Shown in pieces: positions 46,860-58,399 of a stretch of 64,000 nucleotides of DNA. The translations under genes and the position numbers were made by a program. The notes below the pieces were generated by a model. The model saw nothing but the letters and a program-made list of their open reading frames with translations, was not told the DNA's origin and did not search any database. Numbering within the stretch: the stretch's first letter is position 1; the number at the start of each line of letters is the position of its first letter. Origin of the DNA: Sipunculus nudus (lineage: Eukaryota > Annelida > Sipuncula > Golfingiida > Sipunculidae); NCBI GenBank assembly GCA_026874595.1, contig CM049311.1, forward strand, positions 9,401,676 through 9,465,675, read 5' to 3'.

Positions 46860-49170
46860 CTCTCTCTCCAGTTTCTTTAAACCATATTGATATCAGGAAG
46901 GTCTATTAAATCAAGTTTCCTATGATTCATGATGTTCAGCCATACAGTGGCCGTCTATTCCTAATAAAAACCATGATGATTGTTGTAGCACTGTCAGACT
47001 ATTAAAAGACGTTTTTTCCTCCCAGCTACCTCAAATATTACAGGAGGATTCAAAATCTGTACACAACTTACAAAAAATATACATTTGTATACAACACTTC
47101 TGAGGGACTAATCAGGTTGATTTCTGAATAGGAAAACTGGACAAAGACTGAAACCTAGCAAGACCTAAAATCCTTCGAGTTAAAGAATGAACATTTTATC
47201 CAAAGCTGTGTTTTACAATGAGGAAAGAGAGAGTAGTAGAGAAAATATCAACCAGCAATAGGAAGTCTTTATCCCCAGGATGTACCATATATGAACACAC
47301 TCATAACATAAGGGCGTTGTGATAACAGTCCTGAGCCATGAGTTATCTTATGTACATAAAGCTACTCCAGGAGGTGACATACTTGATCTGCTTAAGTGTC
47401 TCACTCACCAGGAGATATACAGGGTGCACAGAGTACTGGCTCTGTCTGCATAACATAGCATGTACTGCAGTAATCTATCATTTGTAGTTATATATACCCT
47501 GTGTCATATACACACCATATCTTAAGTAAGGGTTGAAAAAAGGGACTTTAATATATCTCAGGATGAAAAATGGCAGAAAACTAAAATCTTATCTCTTCAG
47601 GATGATATAAATTTGTAAAATACTTCAGAGGTGATGGTTATTTTCCAGTAACTCCTCAACATGTGCCATTATGTACATGTATTACAACTGTCATTACACT
47701 GTTTTTTTTTTCAGTTGTGAAACCATTGCAAACAACACTGAAATTTTATTAAGTCACTTAATCTGAGTAGTTCAGTTCAGTCAAATCACTGAATTTACTC
47801 ATAATATGAACAGAAACTCTGACTACTGAGATTTTCTTTTATTTAAATGAAAAAATAAATAATACAAGTTCTGTGGACCAGCCTGACATCTAGGTTATGA
47901 CCAGGTTGATCATCAGTGTCTCTTGTCATGTAATGAATTACACTATTTATCTATTGTTCACAGGCAGACTTCTTGGGCCTGTGAACATGCACAAAGGACA
48001 TGTATACTGTAGTGTAGAACTTGACATGAACAGAATGAGATGCATGGAAGCAAATTATACCATAATGTTACTGTATTGCTATTTTATTTAGTGACTGAAA
48101 GTCAGTGGCCTGAAACAAGCACAAAACCTCCCAAATGGTACTTGAATAAAGTTAAATGAGTTTGCCTATGAAATTACATAGAAAATCTGGTAACTGGTAG
48201 GTTAAATTTGTGGCATGTTATACTCAGAGATAAAAATATTGTTATCTGTAAAACTGAAATTGTTCATGAGCAAGCAATTTTAATGAATTTCCAAGTTCAT
48301 AGTTTCTGTGCGAATGGGCTCCACTGCTCCAATGAGCAAGCATCAACAATACAACTTTTGACCCAGTCTCTGTCCACAGCCAGAAGTATCCATGCAGCAT
48401 TGATGGGCTTCACACAATTAATTACATTACTGGCTTGATCATTCAGCCATTGTCACTGTCAGTCTTGGCTCTCCTTGATGCAATAATTTTCTTCAAAATT
48501 TTAATGTTAGTAAAAATAATATGTTCTACAGTATTAGCCTAGCTTCTGTGGCAAACTGATAAATACAGTATAACATGTTGAAGTTACATTATGATAAACA
48601 GCATTTCCGGTGTTTAAAGATCAAAAAGTTCATATTCAAAGATTCATACATGGAATTTTGATTAAATGGCTAACAATTCTCACAAACTGTGGTATCGTAG
48701 AGTTACAGTAATTCATGATCAAAGGTATGAATAACATGGCATGTAAGGCTGACACATGTTCAGGTCCTATATGGGCGTAATTTATGTATCCAATGTTTTT
48801 GAAGGTAGAGTCAAAGTTAAAGCCAGTATTTCACCGAGTGGCATGTGTATTAGATCAAAGCAGGGCCTGGCTCATCTGTAAATGTCCGTGAACTACTGTC
48901 ATTTTTTGAATATTGGTATAATATCAGATATCCATCATCATTCAAATTCAAAGATTAAAAAAAAAATATTTGTTTTTTTTTTTTACTCTGTGACCAAATA
49001 TAGGGAATAACCAAGCAAATTACTTTTTTTTTAATTTAGTGGTGGAAACAAAGTATGTGAATATTTGCTACATGCAGGTTCATAATTTATATATGTTTAA
49101 ATACATGTAGTCACTTCTTTGAAAGCATTAAACTAGAGCAAACAGCAACATTATTATTGAGGACTTGTGC
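46860..49170. other. Upstream or first-intron sequence, no recognised gene
   Basis: Several open frames occur, for example plus 47897-48091 and 48208-48438, without family resemblance or codon-like pattern. I found no convincing otoferlin first exon here. Confidence 0.5.
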
Positions 49171-49177
49171 CCATTAA

Positions 49178-49800
49178 ATAGGGTTGGGCGGGTAATACCC
49201 CTTATTACCTGGGCGGGCAATAAGCCTTAAAACCCACATGCGGGTTTTAATGGGCAATATGATCTGGGCATTTCTAGAAGCATTCTTTTCAAGCTCAGAA
49301 TCGCTGCATAAAATGCATATAATCAAATAAAGAGGAAAAACTACAGTGATTGTCCATGAAAAAGTTTAATACCAATGGATGAGCGACATCACAGATATTA
49401 ATGAAGAAGCACACAAGCAAGAAATTGAGTCATGCACCAATGCTATTATGATACATCATGCATTATGTACAAACTGTTTTATACAAACTGCTACCAGTCC
49501 AGTTTAGAATGTCCACAAAAGGCACAATAGCAGGTCACAAGCTTTGTAGCACTTTGTACTCAAAGTCAATTGCGAATCTTGTTTTGTATGTAGCCAAAGT
49601 AAGAGAATAAACGTTCTACAGCAGCAGAACTGGCTGGCATACAGAGAAGATTGGATGCATATAACACTAGCTCTTGTGATATCTTGTAGCACATTGTGGC
49701 TTCACCAATGGCAGCAAAAGAAATTTGGTCTTTTTGGTGTTTAGCAAAATACATGACCAATTTCAGGGTTAAGATTTTAAAAAAATATGGTATATTAGGT
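49178..49800 (-). pseudogene. Degenerate hAT transposase C-terminus with one TIR
   Basis: The minus strand reads SFAAIGEATMCYKISQELVL then YASNLLCMPASSAAVERLFS and YFGYIQNKIRN followed by a stop. This is the hAT dimerisation domain signature (PASSAxxER.FS..G.I..K.RN). The reading continues after the stop as VQSATKLVTCYC. TAGGGTTGGGCGGGTAA at 49178 could be the 3' terminal inverted repeat. The N-terminal catalytic part is missing or unreadable, and a MITE follows at 49833. Confidence 0.82.
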
Positions 49801-49832
49801 TGAGATTTGTAACTAGGTTGACATTTGTAAAG

Positions 49833-50280
49833 CCTAGCACACACGTTACTAATTTGGATACGATGGGAAAGGAAGTAGGATATGACACGAAATCTTGGCT
49901 TCTTATTGCAATGTGTATGTTGAGATCCTATACGACGTCCTATGATCTCGGCTTTGTATCGTATCGTATTTTTAAGCATATTCAAAATTTTCATATTGTA
50001 ACTGGCAATCGTAATTCTGCCGCATGAGTGAAAGCCATACCAATAATCTCCTCCTCTTCTGTCCAGTAGATAATCTTCATCACCACCTAATAATCAGGCT
50101 ACGAGTCATGGGCAGCCATGTTGCTGATCAGTATTTGAAGTAATTGTCCTGTACCCTTTTGCACGACATTCTTATAATGTACGTAGAAATACAACACGGA
50201 TCTTGGGTATTTAAGATACGACACTGCGATAGGAAATTACAAAATTGTATCGTATCCAAATTTCGTAACGTGTGCACTGG
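49833..50280. mobile_element. MITE with about 32-bp terminal inverted repeats
   Basis: The left end CCTAGCACACACGTTACTAA then TTTGGATACGAT is the inverted partner of the right end ATCGTATCCAAATTTCGTAA then CGTGTGCACTGG. Subterminal TACGACAC and GTCGTATAGG motifs repeat inside. Length 448 bp, too short for a transposase. The family was not identified. Confidence 0.8.
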
Positions 50281-51210
50281 GCGTAACACATTTTCAGACA
50301 TTCAGGGAAATAAATTTACATGCAGGTATGTATGCAAGACATATAATATGGGTATTTATTAATTCACAGAGTCTGACAGCCTTATCCAAGAGACAAGTAT
50401 TGGTACATAACTGTTATTAAGTGGCAAGTGCTTAGATCAGTCAGAGCTGGCCTTGGATCATCTGAACTCATTAGTCAGTAACTGGGTTTGGAATCCTGCC
50501 AGCATCTGTTTGGTGTGACAATGTGTGAACAGTAGTATATACAGAACATAAGAACTCCCTGTTTTTTTGTTTGGCAAAAATGAAAGTGAAAATATTTAAT
50601 CTTGCAGAAAAATATACATATATTTTTATTGTTTCTATATTTGTTTATTCACAGTATAAGACTGAACAGATAAAGGGATGGTATAGTAAATTATAGGGCT
50701 GTAATAATACCCTATCGCAGGGTATGATATACATGTACACTGGTACAGGCAATACTTCACTCATGATATACGGTAATACATGGAAGTATATTATTAGAGT
50801 TTAGATCCTACCCCATTGCTCTTCTTTGAAAAAGTTTGACATGCTGTTGTCTCCATGCTTCACAAATAAAATATAATAAACTAGATGTGGTCGGACAATG
50901 GTCCTCAGAGGGCCCCGTGTTTCTGGACTAGTTTACATATGGATGAAAAATTAAGTTGAATTTGAAAAATATGACAAACAGAAACAGGTTTTAATCCATA
51001 TGCATGAGAGAAAAAAAATGAAATGATATTAAAGAAGATGTGTCTGAAATAATATGTGCAATAGAAAATCACCATATGTAGTCTGTTAGCCATATTTTAT
51101 TTTGAGTAAGTCTGTAATTCAATAGGTCTGGAGCCTGCATAGGCACCAATCATCCCTGTGAAATTGGGAAAGCTGCAGGAGGTTGTTGTGGAGTTATTAC
51201 ATGTGAAAGA

Positions 51211-52931
51211 CTAGATGTGTCGGAACGACACGAATGCCCCCGCCTTGAGCAAATTAGAAACATTTGTAAAATTTGGAAATTTTTTTTTAAGTTCAGGAGG
51301 TGTCGTATGGTCAAAAGTAGGTCAACAATGGCAAAATGCAAACTCGAATTGTAACGGGTCATTATCAAGCAACACACCAAAAATCATGCCAGTATATGCA
51401 GGCATTGTGAAAAAAGTCCATACATGTGCATTTTCCATAAAAATTTCTGTCTTTCATGAAATTTTCTATGTTTAGGAGCCGTAAAACAATCAAAAGTAGG
51501 TCAACCGGGATGAAACGCAAACTCTATCTGTAACTGTCATTCTCTGCCCACACAAAAAAAATCAGGGTGGTATCTGCAGGCATTGAGGAAAAAAAGTCAG
51601 TACATATGCATTTGTAATGAAAATTTATATTTTTCATGAAACTTTCTTTGTTCAGGAGCAGTCAAATGGTCAAAAGTAGGTCAACTGAGACAAAACAAGA
51701 ACTCAATCTGTAACTGGTCATTATCTGCCTACACACCAAAAATCAGGCCCGTATCTGCAGGCACTGCGAAAAAAAGTCCATACATGTGCACCTTTTTATG
51801 AAATTTTCTATGTTTGAGCACCAACAAACAGTCAAAAAAAGGTCAACTGGGACAAAACGTGAACTTGATCTGTAACTGGTCATTATCTGCCCACACACCA
51901 AAAATCAGGCCAATATCTGCAGGTATTGTGAAGAAAAGTCTGTGCAAGTGTATTTGTCATGAAAATATATATTTTACATGAAATTTTCTATGTTCAGGGA
52001 CCGTAAAACAGTCAAAAATAGGTCAACCGGGACAAAATGTGAACTCCATCCGTAACTGGTCAATATCAGCCGACACACCAAAAATCAGGCCAATATCTGC
52101 AGGCATTGCGAAAAAAATCCGTACATGTGTATTTGTCATGAAATTTCATATTTTTCATGAAATTTTCTATGTTCAGGAGCCGTAAAACGGTCAAAAGAAG
52201 GTCAACCAGGACGAAACGCGAACTCGATCTGTAACTGGTCTATATCTGCTCACACACCAAAAATCAGGCCAATATCTGCAGGCATTGCGAAAAAAAGTCT
52301 GTACATGTGTATCTGTCATGAATATTTCTATTTTTCATGAAAATTTCTAAGTTTAGGAGCCGTAAAACAATCAAAAGTAGGTCAACCGGGATGAAACGCA
52401 AACTCTATCTGTAACTGGTCTATATCTGTCCACACACCAAAAATCAGGCGATTATCTGCAGGCACTGGGAAAAAAAGTCTGTACATGTGTATCTGTCATG
52501 AATACTTCTATTTTTCATGAAATTTTCTAAGTTTAGGAGCCATAAAACGGTCAAAAGTAGGTCAACTGGGACGAAACGCGAACTTGATCTGTAACTGGTC
52601 TATATCTGCCCACACACCAAAATTCAGGCCAATATCTGCAGGCATTGCGAAAAAAAGTCCGTACATGTGTATCTGTCATGAATATTTCTATTTTTCATGA
52701 AATTTTCTAAGTTTAGGAGCCGTATAACAATCAAAAGTAGGTCAACCAGGACGAAACGCGAACTCGATCTGTAACTGGTCTTTATCTGCCCACACACCAA
52801 AAATCAGGCCAATATATGCAGGCATTGCGAAAAAAAATCCGTACAACTGTTTGATTTCGGAAGGACGGAAGGACGGAATGACGGACATGGGTAAAACTAT
52901 ATGCCGCGGCCACTTTGTGGCGGGGGCATAA
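51211..52931 (+). mobile_element. Helentron-like element, family D, nested in family E
   Basis: The 5' hairpin GTGTCG gaa CGACAC is followed by ATGCCCCCGCC. The 3' end is a GGACGGAAGGACGG tract, TATGCCGCGGCCACTTTGTG, then GCGGGGGCATAA; GGCGGGGGCAT is the exact 11-bp inverted partner. The family E unit resumes in register at both sides (GTGAAAGA | AAATCAGGG), with no target duplication. That gives base-level borders and a length of 1721 bp. Confidence 0.88.
51250..52850 (+). repeat. 180-bp tandem array, 9 units (family D core)
   Basis: AGGTCAACCGGGACGAAACG and variants recur at about 51321, 51500, 51680, 51842, 52022, 52201, 52381, 52561 and 52741, a nearly constant 180-bp step. ACACACCAAAAATCAGGCCA and ATCTGCAGGCATTGCGAAAA are conserved in each unit. 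Confidence 0.95.
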
Positions 52932-53752
52932 AAATCAGGGATTGGGCTGTGGCGGCCATACTGGAATTCCAACAGGTCTGTAAATCAATAGGTCTGGAGC
53001 CCTCATATGTACCAACAATCCCTGTAAATTTGGGAATGCTGAAGTATGTTGTTGTTGAGTTATTGTGTGCAAAAGAAAATCAGCAATTGGGCTGTTGCGG
53101 CCATATTTGAAATCCGACAGATTTGTAAATCAATATGTCTGGAGCCCTTAAATGTAACAATGATCCCTGTCTATTTGGGAAAGCTGCAGTAGGTTGTTGT
53201 TATTGCCTGCGAAAGAAAATCAGCGATTGGGCTATGGCAGCCATACTGGAATTCAGACAGGTCTGTAATTCAATAGGTCTAGAGCACTCATAGGTACCAA
53301 TCATCCCTGTGAATTTTGGAAAGCCGCAGGAGGTTGTTGTTTAGTTATCGCGCCTGAAAGAAAATCAGCGATCGGGCTGTGGCTGCCATATTGGAATAAT
53401 AACATGTCTGTAATTTGATAGGTCTGCAGCCCTCATAGGTACCAATCATCCCTGTGAATTTGGGAAAGCTGCAGTATGTTGTTGTCGAGTTATTGCACGC
53501 AAAAGAAATCAGCGATCCGGCTGTGACCGCCATTATGGAACTCCGACAGGTCTGCAATTCAACAGGTCTGGAGCCCTCAAAGGTACCAATCATCCCTGTG
53601 AATTTGGGAAAGATGCAGTATGTTGTTGTTGAGTTATCACGTGTGAAAGAAAGTGTCATTGACGGAAGGACGGAAGTATGGATCGACAGACGGACGGACT
53701 GACATGTTCATCACTACAGGGCACTGCTTGTCAAGCGGGGCCCTTATTATGA

Positions 53753-54420
53753 AACTGCTCCTTCAGTTGGTTTGATAGGGCAATGCTGGTATATATCTTG
53801 CTGGCAACTTAAACTTGTCATGGCTACATTAAATAGTCTGAATATCGCAATAGGTCAATAAACTGGAAATGTAATCATGCAGACTAATAAATAGTAATAT
53901 GACCTATTATTTTATAAGGGTTAGTTTTGGGTGGGAAAAAGGCATCTAACTGCACAATCCCTGTGTACCTCCACACCTAATCAGCAAATCAAAATCAACC
54001 CAATTATTAAAAATATAATTTATAATAAAATACTATGATTGTGAATTGTAATTTTTGTTGTATATTTGAAGTTATAAAACTGTATTTAGATTTTTACTAT
54101 TTTTTTTTAAATTAAAATTTCGATGAAAACCCACAAAATGGCTTAGGGTATGCTGTGGTCGAACCAAATCGAGGAAATGGATCATTTTTTTTTTCATACA
54201 GGTGCGCCGACAGAAGAGTCAGGAAAGCGTTTTCGCGTGAAGTAATCAATAAATTACAGTTGACCGCGTACCAATTTAACTGCGCCCTCCCCTGCCCGCT
54301 GCCACAGTTTACTGCTTGTCTTACCATAAGCTTTATCCAAAAATTTTCTTTCATATACATCTTGGAGAAATGTAAGCTCTTTATACCAACAGACCTTCAG
54401 GTGTGGAATCAACCCTTCGG
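53753..54420. other. Unassigned sequence with a less AT-rich segment
   Basis: 54150-54330 is less AT-rich than its surroundings and open on both strands over 80-100 codons, but neither frame resembles a known family. CTTATG|GTAAGAC on the minus strand near 54332 looks like a donor, but its phase does not fit the otoferlin exon downstream. Confidence 0.4.
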
Positions 54421-55257
54421 TTATAATAGGGAGCGTAAGTCTCGTTTTATCTCTATTGAAAGGAGGTAGTAAAGGCCGGTTCCAGAGTACTTCCGGAGAC
54501 ACCCTCATGACAACATACGCCATGCGGACATCGCTTCACGTGTTGTGGGTCAGCTTTTCACAGAACAAAGCGATTCCAAACGTTTGAGCTTGCTGTCACA
54601 TAAAGAGAACGGTTAAAGTATAACTTTTGGATACAAATTATCAATACGTTCTCCTGTCTATGCTTCGTTTAGCTTGATCCCGGTTTCACTGAGGCTACGC
54701 CCGCATTGAGGTGACGTTGCGAATGTAAACAAACTATCGCCATATGCTTTTATCGCGCTTTATGAATGGAAAATTATATTTTTGTGTAATTATTGATTAC
54801 AGATATTCAAACTCCTTAATGAAGGATTGGTAAAACTACATATATTTGGTAAAAATACCTGCGCAGTCCTTGGATTCCGGTACAAGCCAGTTAGCCAGCA
54901 TGCATATAGCCTAGGCCTCGGCTATATTCGATAATGATAGTAATATGATAATAATAACAATTATAATTATGATTATAAATAAATTATTATTGTTTTCATA
55001 TTTGTTCCTATATTTTTTAGGAACAGAAATAGATAATAATAAAGTAAAATTATAATCAAACGATTCGAAATGTGTTAGCCAATTGATATTAAATTTGTAA
55101 AAAAAAACAAGAAATTCTATGGGTAAGTAATCACATATAATTAATTATATTCGATAAATATATACACATCATAATTTAAATATTTAAAAAAATATATCAA
55201 TTTAAATTAATAAATATACGTTTATGTTACATTTGTTCCATTAACTATTATACCCGG

Positions 55258-55261
<4 letters not shown>

Positions 55262-55301
<40 letters not shown>
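55262..55301. repeat. (AT)n microsatellite
   Basis: TA dinucleotides for about 40 bp. Confidence 0.95.
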
Positions 55302-55303
<2 letters not shown>

Positions 55304-56929
55304 GTTGGAAATATGATAAAACGATTTTAAAATCATTATTTTAATATATATTATATAAAAGTATGGAAATTGTCTAATATATATTTATATATCAGAGATG
55401 GGTCATATAACATAGGTTCTATTCCTGTTACTATTAGTTCTTAATCCATCTATTATAATTACTATTACAACATTTTTCATTTATTACTATTAGTATTACT
55501 AATACTTGGCTTCTGTTACTATTACTATTACTTTACTTTCAAACAGTGATATGAAAATATGCTGACCAACCCCCATGCAGTTGGTGATACTTTAATATAT
55601 GTTCGTATATTTAAATTGCAATTTTAGGAATTTTTGTTCTCCATTAAAAATGAAATTAATTAGTTTTAAATCCTACAGTATAATGCGCGAAATTCGGCTC
55701 AGTTCAGCATTATTTCTAGCCAGTTGATGGTCAGTCCAACCCAGTTCCAGTATGTTCATATTCACCACGGTTAAAGACACAGTTTTTTACATATAATTAT
55801 TCATTTCACACGTTCAACAGGAAAGTAAAATAAAAAAAACTTCATGTTAAGTACAGTTTTAAAAGAAAGAGTGAGGTTGAATAATCATGAAAGAAGTACT
55901 AAAGTACTGTTTGGTGCTATTTAGTATAATTAAATACTATTAGTACCAGTTCAACACAACATAAACCCAGTAATATATATATGTATATCTGTGTAGCTTT
56001 TAATCATAGAATATACAATGTGCACATCGTTCATCTTGCTTGCAGCATTCAAATTCAGCCTATTCATGTTCATCAAAACACAGAAGTCTGTGAATTTAAT
56101 GGCTACCACTTATTTACTTCATCTCCTTAGATTAGCACATTTTAATTTTTCTTGAGCAGGTGTTTCATTACACATGAGAAACACAATCGTTAAGATTTCT
56201 ACAAGCCATTGTACTTGGACTGCAGTGCTGATGAGTACAAACAGGACCTTATTCACTGTCTGTGGCACCACTAATTAATATATAGTAACTCTTCAGAGGT
56301 TATCAACTATCAGAGTGTCTACCTCTGAAGTACTCAAACAGCAGCACACTGCAGTAGCACTGTCTATAGCTTCAGTTGACAATAACTTGCCCCTCACAAT
56401 GCATGTGTAAACTTACCAAGCACAGCTGCATTGTTTTGGCCTACTGACCAAGCCTAGTTAATGGATCTGCAATTAAGCCCAAGGCAGGGTTTATCTTATT
56501 GGTAATCACCTACAGCCAATGGCTGATGCCCCCTGTGCGCTGGACCATGATAGCATCTAGCATGAACAAATCACACTACATTTTTAGCCCTTTCATGTGT
56601 TTCAATGTAATCAAACGATCCATCCCTAATATGTTTTGGTCAAGAGGTTGTAATAGTTCAAGTAATTTCTATTATTCTTATAACTAAGTGTTCTATAAAG
56701 ATTACTGTTACTATAACAGGTTAAAATTTCTTGTCTATTACTATTAATATTACTATTATTTTGAAAAACTGTAATTTATTATTATTACACGTTACTATTA
56801 CCCCATCCCTTATATATGTGTGTGTGTGCGTGCATGTTAGAAAATGTATTTACGTGTAAATAAAATATTTTCTTTCAAACATACATATTAAAAATAGCAT
56901 AATTTGGGCATTACGTATATCCATTTTAT

Positions 56930-57295
56930 ATTAATCTATAAATATGTGTAAACAGTATATACATGCTTGCATGTATGTATGTATTCATATATATTATATA
57001 TATATACATATATTACTTACATATATATATTTTTATATTATATATATATTATATATTTTATTTATAAATAAATTTAATTATTATATATATATACATATTT
57101 TAGTTTTGTATTTTTTTATTATATATTTATATTTCATATATTACATTATATATATATGTATGTATAATATATATTATATATTTTATATTTAAGGCTAAAT
57201 ATTTTCCATATTTTATGTAATATTTATATATTTTATATTATATAAGTTAATATTTTGGTATATATATAATATTATATATATATATTTTAATATTT

Positions 57296-57326
<31 letters not shown>

Positions 57327-57350
57327 CGGTAATATATTTTATACATCCCA
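56930..57350. repeat. AT-rich low-complexity tract
   Basis: Almost pure A and T with imperfect TATATT repeats; it yields a spurious Tyr/Ile-rich frame at 56944-57192. Confidence 0.93.
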
Positions 57351-57852
57351 TGAAAAATATTATATATTATTTTGACTGGTTTGATTAAAATATTTAACAA
57401 TATTATCAGAGTGCGAGTCAGCCCCAGAGCTCCAGAAATATTGCTTCATGTAAGATCGCTGTCAAATATATTTCAGAAGATCCTCACGTTATAATGTAAG
57501 ATCAGAGGGCTTCAGAGGCTGTTACTCTTATAAATGCTTTTAGTGTCATATCGCTTCAGTTCAATAAAAACAAAGCCTTTGCGAATGAGTCCCTGAAGCG
57601 CGCACAATAATCAGTCATGAGAACGTCACGTCTGGCGACCGGAAGTAGAACATGTCTCCAGCTCACGCAAGTTCACGCACTTGGTGAACGAGACTTACGC
57701 TCCCTATAACACTGCACCGTTCCAGTCAAACTTATCGTCTGCAAAACAACCTCCAAAAGCGTCCGTCATTCAAGCTGAAGAGACTGGCTGATACTGACCT
57801 TGCTGGGAGGTTGAAATTAAACTTGTCTGGCACCCTGACATGTATCTATTTT

Positions 57853-57894
57853 AGTCTGGTACCATGTCTACACTTGTCCACATGGTACCAGACT
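57853..57894. repeat. Perfect 15-bp inverted repeat with 12-nt loop
   Basis: AGTCTGGTACCATGT, loop CTACACTTGTCC, then ACATGGTACCAGACT. All 15 pairs match. Confidence 0.97.
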
Positions 57895-57956
57895 TAAGAC
57901 CAAAGATATTTCACACGGGTTATTAAGAGCCAGAAACCACATGAACTCTACAGATA

Positions 57957-58154
57957 CAGGGGCGGGTCCAGGATTTAGAAAAGGAGGGGTCCAACCCAGG
58001 AGGACTAATATTAATGAAAAAAACTAAAAGCAGGTCAGGAAAAGAGGGGTCCAGGCAGCAAAAAAGGGTCAGAAACCCTTAAAGGCAGTTTGCGGCGGAT
58101 GAAAAAGGCATCCCATGCACCCCCCCCCCCCCCAACCACTTGGATCCGCTTCTG
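57957..58154 (+). mobile_element. hAT-like MITE with CAGGGGCGGGTCCA terminus
   Basis: Starts CAGGGGCGGGTCCAGGATTT and ends CTTGGATCCGCTTCTG. Homologous and inverted relative to 33218-33424. It includes a 14-C tract near 58120. Confidence 0.7.
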
Positions 58155-58321
58155 TTAAAGGTCGGCGAATAGGTGGTTTAAGGTAGTATATATAGGCCTA
58201 TATATATATAGTGAACCGAAAAATTATCGATACAAAAACCACAGGCGCTTGAATCGCTATTAGTGTAGATTTCGGTTAAATTGTTACTTTGCTGGGTCAT
58301 TTCCTGATAACTATTACTTAC

Positions 58322-58328
58322 CTGACAT
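58322..58328 (-). CDS. Candidate start-codon exon (7 coding nt)
   Basis: On the minus strand GGAAAATGTCAG|GTAAGTA gives an ATG with A at -3 and a consensus donor. It ends in phase 1, the phase the exon at 46699-46757 needs, so the protein would begin MSDNSQVSK. This would drop the first C2A strand. Such short matches occur by chance, so treat it as one of two alternatives. Confidence 0.22.
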
Positions 58329-58399
58329 TTTCCTAACGTTTTTCGCGCTTTATATGGTAAACCTCTTTATTATTTACTCAAATATTAAGTAAATAATCA

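Larger units (their letters stand above)
50880..53752 (+). mobile_element. Helentron-like element, family E (host of a nested element)
   Basis: The 5' end CTAGATGTGGTCGGACAATG then GTCCTCAGAGGGCCCCG has a GGAC..GTCC hairpin. The 3' end GGGCACTGCTTGTCAAGCGG then GGCCCTTATT is hairpin-like. AGGGCCCCG and CGGGGCCCT are the 9-bp inverted pair. The core has about five 142-145 bp units (GGTCTGGAGCCCTCA... near 51124, 52991, 53133, 53273, 53421, 53564), interrupted at 51211 by a family D element. A GGACGGAAG...GACGGACGGACTGAC tract precedes the 3' hairpin. Confidence 0.82.
54427..57706. mobile_element. Possible large TIR-flanked element or inverted duplication
   Basis: TAGGGAGCGTAAGTCTCGTT at 54427-54446 occurs perfectly inverted at 57687-57706. 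Further inside, both flanks carry TACTTCCGG and TCATGAC in matching order, so homology extends beyond the 20 bp. The 3.3-kb interior is AT-rich with no transposase seen. It could be a non-autonomous DNA transposon or an inverted duplication. Confidence 0.5.

Noticed and set aside
47400-47470. Minus-strand ATG open stretch ending CTG|GTGAGTGAG as a first exon
   Set aside because: The end phase is 0, but phase 1 is needed to join the exon at 46699, and the peptide does not resemble C2A.
48290-48460. Possible pogo/Jerky-like transposase piece on the minus strand (INAAWILLAVDRDWVKSCIV)
   Set aside because: Only a loose resemblance over about 20 residues, with stops on either side; not enough to call.
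54155-54523. Overlapping 80-105 codon ORFs on both strands
   Set aside because: No recognisable domain and both strands open together; likely a composition effect, though a 5' untranslated exon cannot be ruled out.
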